Source of the DNA: Rhizopus sp. PT2906
Lineage: Eukaryota; Mucoromycota; Mucoromycetes; Mucorales; Rhizopodaceae
DNA length: 41,436 bases
Direction: 5' to 3'
Assembly (NCBI GenBank): GCA_025529335.1
Contig: JAMYHX010000391.1
Span: 1-41,436, forward strand
Part shown: piece by piece, positions 33,125 to 41,436 of the stretch
Layout: every line of letters starts with the position of its first letter
Numbering within the stretch: position 1 is the first letter of the stretch
Position numbers and translations under genes: made by a program
The notes under the pieces: model-generated
What the model saw: the letters and a program-made list of their open reading frames with translations, nothing else
Databases searched by the model: none
Told to the model about the DNA's origin: nothing

Positions 33125-33820
33125 ATGTTGACTTATCTCATTCCTTTCCTTACTTTATGTGTTTGCATGACTATTGCTGCACCTGTCAATTCCACAAGCG
33201 ATCAACCTACGATCATTGTCAAAAATCAATGTAATTCTACCTTGAAAGTTGGCTACTCAAAGGATGTCGATTACTTTGGCAAAGTAGTCAATGTCGCTGC
33301 TGGCAGCACATACACTATTCACCCCCCTGTAGGATGGAGTGGCCGTGTTTGGGGAAGAGAGAGCTGCTCTGGTGACAGATGCTTCGACTCTGGTATGGGA
33401 TCTCCTGCTTCTCTTGCTGAATTTCACTTTTTGGACTCTGGAAATACCTTCTATGACATTTCCTTTGTTGATGGATACAATTTGCCTATGGTCGTTGATC
33501 CTGCCTCCAAGAGCAAATCTGGAGATACTGATGGCCGTATGTGCTCCACACCAAGCTGTAAGAAGCTTCCTGAGTGTCCTGCTGGTTGGGAAACCTATGA
33601 CAATGATGGTAATGTCTCTGGCTGTAAGAGTGCTTGTACCAAGTTTAATACTGATGAATACTGCTGTACTGGTGCTTACAATGGTCAAGATCTCTGTTCC
33701 GGTAACCAATACACCAAGCAAGTCAAGGATGTATGCCCTGATGTTTACAGTTATGCTTATGACGACGCAACCAGTGTCTTTATGTGTGGTACAAGAACCT
33801 TTACGGTTACTATCTGCTAA
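33125..33820 (+). CDS. Secreted thaumatin-like (osmotin/GH64-TLP family) protein, 231 aa
   Basis: Single exon. Signal peptide MLTYLIPFLTLCVCMTIAAP (1-20). The mature protein has thaumatin features: IIVKNQCNSTLKVGYS, GRVWGRESCSGDRCFDSGM, AEFHFLDSGNTFYDISFVDG and NLPMVVDPAS, then a Cys-rich second half (CSTPSCKKLPECPAG, DEYCCTGAYNGQDLC, CPDVYSYAYDDATSVFMC). Acidic residues expected along the family cleft are visible (E in AEF, D in DISFVDG). Members act on cell-wall glucans or in stress; activity here is not shown. Length agrees with typical 200-250 aa TLPs. The start is supported by the signal peptide and by ACACAC just before ATG. Confidence 0.93.
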   Translation: MLTYLIPFLTLCVCMTIAAPVNSTSDQPTIIVKNQCNSTLKVGYSKDVDYFGKVVNVAAGSTYTIHPPVGWSGRVWGRESCSGDRCFDSGMGSPASLAEFHFLDSGNTFYDISFVDGYNLPMVVDPASKSKSGDTDGRMCSTPSCKKLPECPAGWETYDNDGNVSGCKSACTKFNTDEYCCTGAYNGQDLCSGNQYTKQVKDVCPDVYSYAYDDATSVFMCGTRTFTVTIC

Positions 33821-34465
33821 ATACTATATGTTTTCTATGCACTTTTTAAAAGAATAAACTTTATCAGGCAGCTGAGCTAACTTATTCTTGATACTATATG
33901 TATGATTTTGTAAGCATTGTTTTTATTTTCATTATTGGGGCCATATTTAGCCTTATAGATAAAAGCTTCATGACTACTACTGCTGTTGGGCCCGTTACTC
34001 ATGACGATATGCTTTGTGGGAAAATAAATAAAGCAGGAGGAAGCTATAGATCTGCGACATACAATCTCAGGTGCATAATCAGTCCAATCCAGACATGATA
34101 GGCATTTGATTTAGAGACTCTATTAATTGTCACAAGAAGCTATAATAACAAGCATTGGTTTTTCCTTTTCAAAGAAGAGAATATATAAAAATAGAAACGA
34201 TATAAAGAAGTGCATCAATTTATGATTGATAATAATGAGAACAAGGCGGGGCTTAGGTAGAACCACATCTTGTTCAACATAGATCTTTGTAGACATCTAA
34301 GCCTAGGATTTCTCTATCTATGCAAGGTTCTATTATTAGTTTGCAGATAAAATAACAAGTTTCAGTTCCCAGAGAGAGAACGAATCGTGCTGCGTTTTTT
34401 GCATTTTATCAGCGCAGTTTGCTTTTTATTATTATTTGTGACACTTTTCTTTTCTTTTTTCCTTT
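33821..34465. other. Intergenic region before the Zn2Cys6 gene
   Basis: A 66-codon frame (33898-34098) starts hydrophobic and has no recognised domain; I treat it as chance or decayed. A T/C-rich tract (34443-34462) lies directly upstream of the Zn2Cys6 start and is a likely core promoter. Confidence 0.4.
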
Positions 34466-36710
34466 ATGGCCGCTATACCAAAAGACTCGACATCAACTCG
34501 AGCAAAACTAGGAACAGCTTGCTACCGATGTAGAGGGTTTCGGTAATTCGAAATCAAGGAGAAAAAGATACAATACTAATGAGTACGATAGACATGCTTG
34601 TGACCGTGCGAAACCATCTTGCTCTCGATGTCAACGACGAGGCATCATTTGCACTTATCCTGAGGCAGCACCTACGTTAAAAAAACTTCAAAAGGCAACA
34701 GAGACTTTAGGAGACAGAATTAAAAAGTTTGGTGACCTATTAAAGACAACAGGCGAACATAATCACTTTGCCAAGTCAAGTAGCAACAATAAAGGTATCT
34801 CACTCCAATGGCTTGCTCAGTCACGTTCAACCGTCGCACCATCAACAGAAACATATGCATCGTCCGTTCTCTCGGCTGAATCAGATACAGTGGCTTCCAC
34901 CAGCTCATTTTCTGTCTATCCGTGCTTAAAGTGCTACAAGGACCTGCAGCCTTGTGACTTGACTGTCCCTGGTTGCACTCGTTGTAGTGCAAATGGTTAT
35001 GAATGCATCTATCAAAAGACAGAGCCAAAGGCAAATCATGTATCTCAAGTACTAAATACGATGAATAAGGTGATGGATCAGTGGCAAGAATCAATTGATA
35101 AAATGGCAAAAGATTTTGCTCAAAAGACTAGAGATTTTGGACAAAAGGTAGATCAGTCATTCAAGAAAAAACCCATACAGCCGTTCTCTTGGAAGATAAC
35201 GACAACAAATAAAGGCTTATCTGTAGAAAGCAACGTTAATTCATTCAATGATCTATCAAAGCTAGTTGACCAGTTTAAGAAGATTATGCATATATCCACA
35301 CCACGTGATGAACTGCCCACTGCACCTAAAGTGCTAGACGAAACAGTGACAATCCCTGGTTATGAATGTTTGGATGATACTAGCTCTATTCATACAGCAT
35401 CTACCTTTTCATTTAGCATTCTTAATAGTGCACATCCTCTGATGGATCACAAAGGGCTAGTTCCCATCGAAGTTACACAAGAGTTGACGGATAGTCTAGT
35501 CGAGCTTTACTGCAATACACCTTGCTGCAACGCTGTCCGTCTACCGATTATTAATACAACAGAGTTCTTAGCCCGGTATCACGATCCGGAAAAACGGCCC
35601 TCACAATTGCTCATCTACGCTGTATGTGCATCAACAGCACGCAGTGCCTTCCAATTTCATGTCTGGAACAGGCAACAGAAAGAATATAACATGGGCAGAG
35701 ACATTTCCATGGCTTACTGCCTAAAGGGCCGTGAACTGCTGGCTGAAGTCTTTGATGATGAACCTACCTTGGATCATTGTGTGGCTGTCTTTTTGTTGGC
35801 TTACTGTCATATGCAGAATGGCTATACAGGCGTTCTTTATATCTATGAATGGATCGCATACAACATGGCTCGTGGCCTAGGTCTCTTTGATGAGCATCGA
35901 CAGCTTAGTCAACAAGAAAGCATGCTTGCATGGTGTCTTTACTACTACAATACGTGGTACAAGGTCTTCCAAGGCGACTCCTGTTCCTCTATCCAGTTTC
36001 AGCCTCGCTCTCCACTACCGCCTCTTCCACCTAAACCAACCACGTTGGAATGTACCCCACAGGACATGGTGGATTATTATATTCATACAGGATGGCATTA
36101 CATGATTCGATCCCAAATACTCCGCCAAGAAGTGACAAGCTGCTTGCTTTCGGCGCAATCAAGCGAAAAATCAAACAGCGTATTGACAGCCAACCTGGTG
36201 GCGTTACAAAGCAAACTAGACGCATTCTACGACTCTCTAACGCCTGAATGGAAGAAATTAGACATCAATTCAAAACAGACAGACGAATGTCCCGATCTTT
36301 ATTTATTAGCTAAATCTTGCATTACCAATGTCCATGTGGATTATCATATCAACAAGATCTTACTCTACCAAGCATTCTCTCCAGTAGATCATTTCCCGAC
36401 AACCTCTACCTCATTACAAGCTTTACATACATGTCTTAATTCAGCTCATACAATTACAATTATTATCAACAATTTGGTGAGCGAGCAAGATAATCAGTGC
36501 AATGTTCCTTTCTTTGGTTTAGTCTTTGCCAACATGGTCTATATCAAGTTATTATCATATCCTGATGATCATCCATACCGTGAATTAGCAAGACAAAGCC
36601 TCATTCAGTCCCTGGACACATTGAAAAGATCAAAAGCATACATTTATGATATTGACATGAGTACGAATTTACTTCATGTTATGGAACAAGATGCGATGCA
36701 AGTCTTGTAA
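34466..36710 (+). CDS. Fungal transcription factor with two tandem Zn2Cys6 clusters, 731 aa
   Basis: Exons 34466-34542 and 34592-36710; 2196 nt. Cluster 1: C19-x2-C22-x6-C29-x6-C36-x2-C39-x6-C46 (CYRCRGFRHACDRAKPSC...). Cluster 2: C137-x2-C140-x6-C147-x6-C154-x2-C157-x6-C164 (CLKCYKDLQPCDLTVPGC...). Both have complete spacing; cluster 1 has the basic loop normal for DNA contact and cluster 2 is less basic. A linker with a helical stretch (MDQWQESIDKMAKDFAQK) is followed by a fungal-specific regulatory domain at about 300-500 (LLIYAVCASTARSAFQFHVW, YIYEWIAYNMARGLGLFDEH, SMLAWCLYYYNTWYKVFQGD). Target genes unknown. The intron splits cluster 1 after F25. Confidence 0.9.
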
Positions 36711-37654
36711 TAATTTATACTATTACTACTAATACTACTACTAATACTACTACTACTAATAATAATAATAATAATAATACTCTTTACTCTAATAAACTTT
36801 TACCTTTAATTGTTACACTTTATTCACAAATTATTCGCACACTGATAATTTCAGACAACAAATAATAATAAAAGAGAGCACATCAGAAGCAAAAGAATGC
36901 ATAAAGGAATGATTAGTAAATCAATTACTACATTGATATTAAATACCTACGTTATAAAGAAGAGGATTTATAAGAGAAAAAGTGAGTAAGATTATATAGA
37001 GATAATTAATATCTTACCCGAAGTGCATTATATGAGCCAGCGATAACTGGCCCGGAGGAAGAAGAGAAAGAGGGAGAGAGAGAGCAAGAAAGAGAGCGGA
37101 TGGGACCAAGGCTTGGTAAGAACCAAGCTACCCCCAGCTAGCACCGGTTACTGTTTTTGATTTTATGTTCTATAATACTACACATTAGAATATAACATAC
37201 CTTTGGCCTGGCTGAGGACTAAGCTGGTCTTACTTTTTGGTGCAAAGAAGAAAAAAAAAAAGTCAAGATCAGACTATTTAAACAGAGTCTCTAACAACTT
37301 ATCAGTTACGTATTATTTATGCGTTGACTACATTTATCTTCTCTCAAAAATATCAAGCTCGTTTTATTTATTAATTGTTGTCTTTTAAATAATGAAGAAG
37401 ACATAGAAAATCAACTAAACTGTTTAATTGATCTTGTAATGTGTACGAATAATTTATGAGAAAAAAATGTACTTGACTGTGAAAAGAGGTATTTTCCAAG
37501 AGTTATTTAAAAATTTCATTGTGTAAAGAAATCAGTTGGTATTGATAAACTAAATAAGGGACAGGAATAATTTTAAAGAAAATCTTCCTTTTTCGTTATT
37601 CATCTCCTCTTTTTATCATTACTCTCTTTTTCTTTCTCTTCACTCTTCCCTATT
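36711..37654. other. Repeat-rich intergenic region
   Basis: It contains the ACT/AAT trinucleotide repeat (36721-36780), a purine (GA)-rich tract at 37053-37098, a perfect 7-bp hairpin at 37111-37128 (GCTTGGT-AAGA-ACCAAGC), and a pyrimidine tract (37580-37652) before the methyltransferase start. No gene was seen; the 61-codon frame at 37203 has no recognisable domain. Confidence 0.45.
36721..36780. repeat. Trinucleotide microsatellite (ACT/AAT)n
   Basis: Sixty bases of mixed TAC/ACT and AAT units, just beyond the Zn2Cys6 gene stop, in the likely 3' UTR. Confidence 0.8.
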
Positions 37655-38911
37655 ATGAAAACTGTATCTGTGCAAGCAAACAAGATCACACCAAGCTCGT
37701 TAATTTTTGATGACCATTTTTTTAAACGCTTATATACAAACTCAAACCTACCTCGTATTATCCTGCATAGACCTATTCAACAAAGAATTACATATGACAC
37801 ATGGTATCGAATTGATCTAAGGCTCGTAACTGAAATGGGGCTCGCTATCAATTCGCATGATGCACCCATCACCTTGAGTTGTCATATGCTCATGAACTGT
37901 TCTGGTTACTATAAACACGTTGCAATCCTGAAATCTCGGGCTATTTCCTCTGAGAGTGCATGGGAACCAGAGGTTGCCAAGTCGGAAGGGTTTAAAGCGT
38001 ATCACAGTATCGGAGGACTAGAGTATCAACTGACTACATCTCAACATATACCAGAAGATCAGCCTTTCTTTATTACACTTCAAGTCACAGATCAGGAATC
38101 GAATATTCTACCGCTCTGTGTGGGTCCTGTCTGGGTTAGTAATGAAAAAAAGGAAATACTCGAACAGAACGATGACGGTTGGGTACATGAACGCATTCAA
38201 CAAGAGCAACAACAATGTAGACCTTTAAAAGCTGTACAAGATCGATATTTCTTGGTAAAGGAACAATGGGATGACGGTGTACCAGGCAAGATATGGGATT
38301 CAGCACTTGTCCTTGCTGATCTCTTGATCAAGAATTATAGCTTATTGGTAGGTAAACGAATACTCGATCTCAGTGCTGGTACGGGTTACATCGGGTTAGT
38401 GATTGCTCAGTTATTCCAGTCACTTTCAGATAAAGAAAGGCAAAAGGGCTGTCCTCATATAACATTAAGTGATGTTCATCAAGCCTTGGACTTAATCAAG
38501 GCCAATCAAAGGCTCAACAACATTCATGACTCAGAACACTTGAAGATCGAACCACTTCATTGGGGAAATAAGAGTGAAATTAAAAAGATATGTAGTAAAC
38601 AGCCTAGGAATGGATTTGATATCATCATTGCCTCAGATATTATTTATAGAAAAGATGACTTTGGTAATATATTGTCAACATTTCGACAACTCTGTTCTCC
38701 CAACACAATCATCTTTATGGGCTATAAACCAAGAGGCTTGAAGCAAAATGAAGAAAAGGAGTTCTTTAATACATGTGATAAATATTTTGATGTTAAGCTA
38801 ATAGATTATACTAAACAAGACATGGATACCACCATGTATCATAGAATGGGAGTCAGACTGTACAGGCTACAGTTGAAGACTCGCTTGCTGAGTTTTAAAG
38901 GAAGAAAATAA
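37655..38911 (+). CDS. METTL21-type (Methyltransf_16) methyltransferase with N-terminal extension, 418 aa
   Basis: Single exon. The C-terminal half is a seven-beta-strand SAM methyltransferase: GKIWDSALVLADLLIKNY, motif I ILDLSAGTGYIGL (about 236-248), acidic LSDVHQALDLIKAN, and the post-motif FDIIIASDIIYRKDDFGNIL (about 320-340), the last resembling the ASD-x-x-Y signature of the METTL21/EEF-KMT protein-lysine methyltransferases. Residues 1-200 form an unusual extra region (WYRIDLRLVTEMGLAINSHD, LEYQLTTSQHIPEDQPFFIT) that reads like a beta-rich globular domain, not disorder; I cannot name it. The target protein is unknown. A CT-rich tract precedes the ATG. Confidence 0.82.
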   Translation: MKTVSVQANKITPSSLIFDDHFFKRLYTNSNLPRIILHRPIQQRITYDTWYRIDLRLVTEMGLAINSHDAPITLSCHMLMNCSGYYKHVAILKSRAISSESAWEPEVAKSEGFKAYHSIGGLEYQLTTSQHIPEDQPFFITLQVTDQESNILPLCVGPVWVSNEKKEILEQNDDGWVHERIQQEQQQCRPLKAVQDRYFLVKEQWDDGVPGKIWDSALVLADLLIKNYSLLVGKRILDLSAGTGYIGLVIAQLFQSLSDKERQKGCPHITLSDVHQALDLIKANQRLNNIHDSEHLKIEPLHWGNKSEIKKICSKQPRNGFDIIIASDIIYRKDDFGNILSTFRQLCSPNTIIFMGYKPRGLKQNEEKEFFNTCDKYFDVKLIDYTKQDMDTTMYHRMGVRLYRLQLKTRLLSFKGRK

Positions 38912-39109
38912 AGACATTCGCACTTTAAATTCAGATAAGTTCAAGCATGAAATGCCTTTACCTTGGAAACTATTTGTATTTTGGTAGATTGAAGATAGAT
39001 CGTGATGGTTTTTTTAGTGAAGAATTAAGAAATACAAATACAAAATGTTATATTGGGACTCTAACTACCTTGTGCTTAAAATAAGTCTGCTTTTCAACTC
39101 TTTTCTTGA
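38912..39109. other. Short intergenic region
   Basis: AT-rich, between convergent genes; nothing recognised. Confidence 0.4.
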
Positions 39110-39695
39110 CTATAATACCAAAGTCCAAACGCTATAATGGACAAATTGATCTATCCAACGTAAAATAGGGGATAAAATGCCTATTTTATTAGATTTGTAT
39201 TTTGTACTATTAAATAGATAAGGCGAGTAACACATAACGCTACTTACCCACGTACAGTATACATGAGACTTAAATATGAGTGAAAGGGCTGGACATACAA
39301 ATGAGTAGACAGAATTTCAACAAAGTTTGTATCATAGTTAGTTGCCAGGTCAAATTGTTCAGCAATCTCTGCCCCATAGCTTCTGATTGTTTTTCTCATC
39401 ACAAGAGAACTTGCAGGTTGATTGGTTAGTTTTGTCAAAAGACTCTTGCAGCTTTCTGTCAGCTCTTTACTAGGTAGACTTGTGATTTCTTTCAGTTTGA
39501 TTATTGTTTTGTCATTGTCGTAGTCACCCTTTTTGTCTGGGAAGACAAGCTTTTCATTTATGCTAAATCCAATGAAGAACCCAATTAAACAAGATATACA
39601 CTTTTAATTTAAAAATATCAGTAAACTTACGCATCATACGAGATATTTTCCAAGCAACTTATGGCTTCTTCGCTGTCAGACACTAATTCACACAT
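39110..39695 (-). CDS. Hypothetical protein, 158 aa, three exons (tentative)
   Basis: Exons 39695-39631, 39562-39248, 39206-39110; 477 nt, phases consistent, with GTAAGT donors in both introns. The frame reads SDSEEAISCLENISYDA, then a charged middle (IIKLKEITSLPSKELTESCK, RKTIRSYGAEIAEQFDLA), then LRWIDQFVHYSVWTLVL. No domain, signal peptide or membrane helix is recognised. Composition is protein-like and splice signals are good, but the gene may be a truncated copy of a longer family member, because the last exon ends abruptly in TAG. It lies next to a decayed element. Confidence 0.42.
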
Positions 39696-40218
39696 TCAAT
39701 TCCTGTTGCTATTGTTGGGGCAGTGACTGCAATCTATTTTGACTGGTTAGTGCTTTGATCATTGTCGTTGTGCTGTACTTGGACCTATATATCACGTTTT
39801 TTGCCTTCGTTTCACCAACTGACTGAACCTTAGCACCATTCGCAATCTGACAGGTAAATAAAAGTATATTTGTGAGTAAAGCCTAAAGAAGAGGTAATAC
39901 ACATCCTTCAAGCTATATTCATAATAGAGAATAATCTTTTGTTGTTGTATTCACTGAGTTGTTTGATTCCACGCTAAAGTCGATACCAAATGTTACGACA
40001 GCATAAGTTTATTGGACCTGAAAAAAAGAACGTGATTGTATTGATTAAATGAATTTTCATAAATGAACAGCAACAATCTCTTTTACTTTTTGCTTCAAAC
40101 GAAAAGACACTGTACGTCATCTAGCTCAGAAAGGCCTTTAAAAGGCGTAAAACTAAATGAATGTAAAGTATTCAATCTTGTTCATTATCAGTCAATATTT
40201 AACATTATTCTGGTATAG
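39696..40218. other. Intergenic region before the right-end element
   Basis: No continuous coding frame or RNA recognised; possibly contains upstream exons of the decayed plus-strand sequence that follows. Confidence 0.35.
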
Positions 40219-41436
40219 GTACAGTAACACCAACTCAAGAAGCGGATGATTCTAGCACAGTAAATCAAGAAGGTACCTCTTCTTTCTCAAGTAAAACAGG
40301 TCCTTCGAAAAAAGCACAACAAAAGATTGATAAGCAAAATGCACTTTTAAATTCAAAACAGAGCAAAAGGCTCTAAAGGAAGTCAAGTGCCCCTCATGTG
40401 GGTTAACGACACACATGCGATCAACGAGTAACTTGTGCCCAAACAAGAAAGCAAAAGTACCTGTTTGCAGCCCTGATGAAAGGGCTGAAAAACTTTGTAA
40501 TCAAGATGACCTTACCTAATGTTTGTAACAATCAACAACGTGTTCAGCATATCAAGAATCTAGCAGATTATACCACCAAAGCCTTGTTTGTGGGATCTCT
40601 TTTTGCCAATTTCATCTTCATCAAACTGCTCGATGACGGCCAGGCTATTCCAATTATTGAACAACGCTTATTCACAAATACATTTGCGGTAATGACTGGA
40701 AATGGAAAGAAAGCACCACACTATCTCAAAGAATACTTTACTCTTTTCTGTGAATTGATAACTGTAGACCGTGAATCTTTAAAAAGCATAAACTACTCAA
40801 TTATTTTTTCCATCGCTGGTAAGCAATACGAAGTCCTGGTTAGAAATCACATTCACGAGACACACGAACGAAGATCGATAACGTATTTTCTGAATATGAT
40901 GTCTGACAACAATTCAAGTAATTGTTGTAAAGAGCTCCCAGTAGCTTCCAGAAAAGCCTTTGTATACTTCATTTACAAACAAAAACAAGGTTCAGAGCCA
41001 TCTTGGCCATCGTCTGCCCCATGCAGCAACTACTATAAAGAAATCACTGAAAATATAGCAAGCATGTGGTCTAAATAACAACCAGATCAATGTGATTCCG
41101 ATACACTTTACTCAAAACCTCACCTATTTCTCAAGTGGCTCTACTTTCTGTCGCAAGAAGTGCAAAAAAAAGGTTTTTGTTATGGAAAATGTACCCTCAA
41201 AAGTCGCTTCCAAAGCGTATGTGTATCGTAAGCTAGAGAGCTTCCATTCACTGGTGTTTTGAGCAAAAAGAAATTTAATTCTTTAAGAGAAGAAACATTG
41301 AAGTCAATCAATTCCAACAAGACGTTTGCCCCAGGAAAAAAACTAGCCAAGCTTACTCCTCAATGCAGCCTCTCCTTTCCAAATGCGAAGAGCACAGCCT
41401 TTCCTTAGGCTATCGATGGAACCCTAAAAAGTGCGT
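40219..41436 (+). pseudogene. Frame-broken zinc-knuckle protein, probable mobile-element or repeat-family remnant, running off the window
   Basis: Successive protein-like stretches in changing frames reach the window edge. From 40219, after an AG, a Ser/Thr/Gln-rich lead (GTVTPTQEADDSSTVNQEGT). A one-base shift then leads to a zinc-knuckle-like KCPSCGLTTHMRS...CPNKK (about 40385-40460). Next is the 200-codon frame 40476-41078 (RVQHIKNLADYTTKALFVGS, HYLKEYFTLFCELITVDRES), then two more open stretches past 41079 (SGSTFCRKKCKKKVFVMEN; KSINSNKTFAPGKKLAKLTP). At least two frameshifts and several stops separate them. The C-x2-C...C arrangement is common in fungal transposon-associated proteins, but no transposase, helicase or integrase core is visible here. 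It could also be a poorly spliced host gene. Confidence 0.5.

Noticed and set aside
33898..34098. 66-aa plus-strand frame with hydrophobic start
   Set aside because: Could look like a signal peptide, but no recognisable domain or family follows; probably chance.
37111..37128. Perfect hairpin as a terminator or small RNA
   Set aside because: Only 7 bp, no T-tract and no RNA-polymerase III boxes; single occurrence.

Overview
The window looks like nuclear DNA of an early-diverging filamentous fungus, most likely a Mucoromycota (Mucorales-type) species. The evidence is AT-rich intergenic DNA, short introns (mostly 50-70 nt, GTAAGT/GTATG...TAG), pyrimidine-rich tracts just before start codons, and fungal families such as PacC/Rim101, Zn2Cys6, bZIP-DUF3425 and the fungal ArAE/DUF2421 membrane family. 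The species assignment is inference; no rRNA, tRNA or organellar sequence was seen. Intron-exon models were built by eye, choosing splice sites that keep the reading frame; all models below sum to whole codons.

Layout. 332-5014 (-): a short coiled-coil SCOC homologue with a 32-nt microexon, then an 8-exon ArAE/FUSC-like membrane protein. 5377-8136: a head-to-head pair, 26S proteasome ATPase Rpt5 (-) and eIF3f (+), sharing a 166-bp promoter with two CACGTCA sites. 8834-10438 (-): PacC/Rim101 pH-response zinc-finger factor. 11934-14086 (+): 10-exon peroxisomal acyl-CoA/coumarate-CoA ligase ending in AKL. 14624-15336: a broken gene. 16164-17720 (+): bZIP-DUF3425 regulator, convergent with 17896-20265 (-), a membrane-anchored starch-synthase-like glycosyltransferase. 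20266-22957 holds no intact gene: an imperfect inverted repeat and a broken LRR-like fragment.

23448-32384 is gene-dense: RBR E3 ligase (-, with a probable GC-AG intron) head-to-head with Tat-SF1/Cus2 splicing factor (+); secreted PEBP-family protein (-); Rad60/NIP45 SUMO-like protein (-) head-to-head with SCYL2 pseudokinase (+). Then come a secreted thaumatin-like protein (33125-33820), a transcription factor with two complete Zn2Cys6 clusters in tandem (34466-36710), and a METTL21-type methyltransferase (37655-38911). The right end (39110-41436) is a small hypothetical gene on the minus strand and a frame-broken, zinc-knuckle-bearing sequence running off the window, probably an old mobile-element or repeat-family remnant.

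The genes do not form one pathway. Several touch ubiquitin/SUMO and protein turnover (Rpt5, RBR E3, Rad60), but they look like ordinary housekeeping neighbours. I found no clear new multi-gene system. The most unusual items are the tandem Zn2Cys6 factor, the standalone membrane-anchored starch-synthase-like enzyme, the PEBP protein with a long C-terminal extension, and the methyltransferase with a large N-terminal region.
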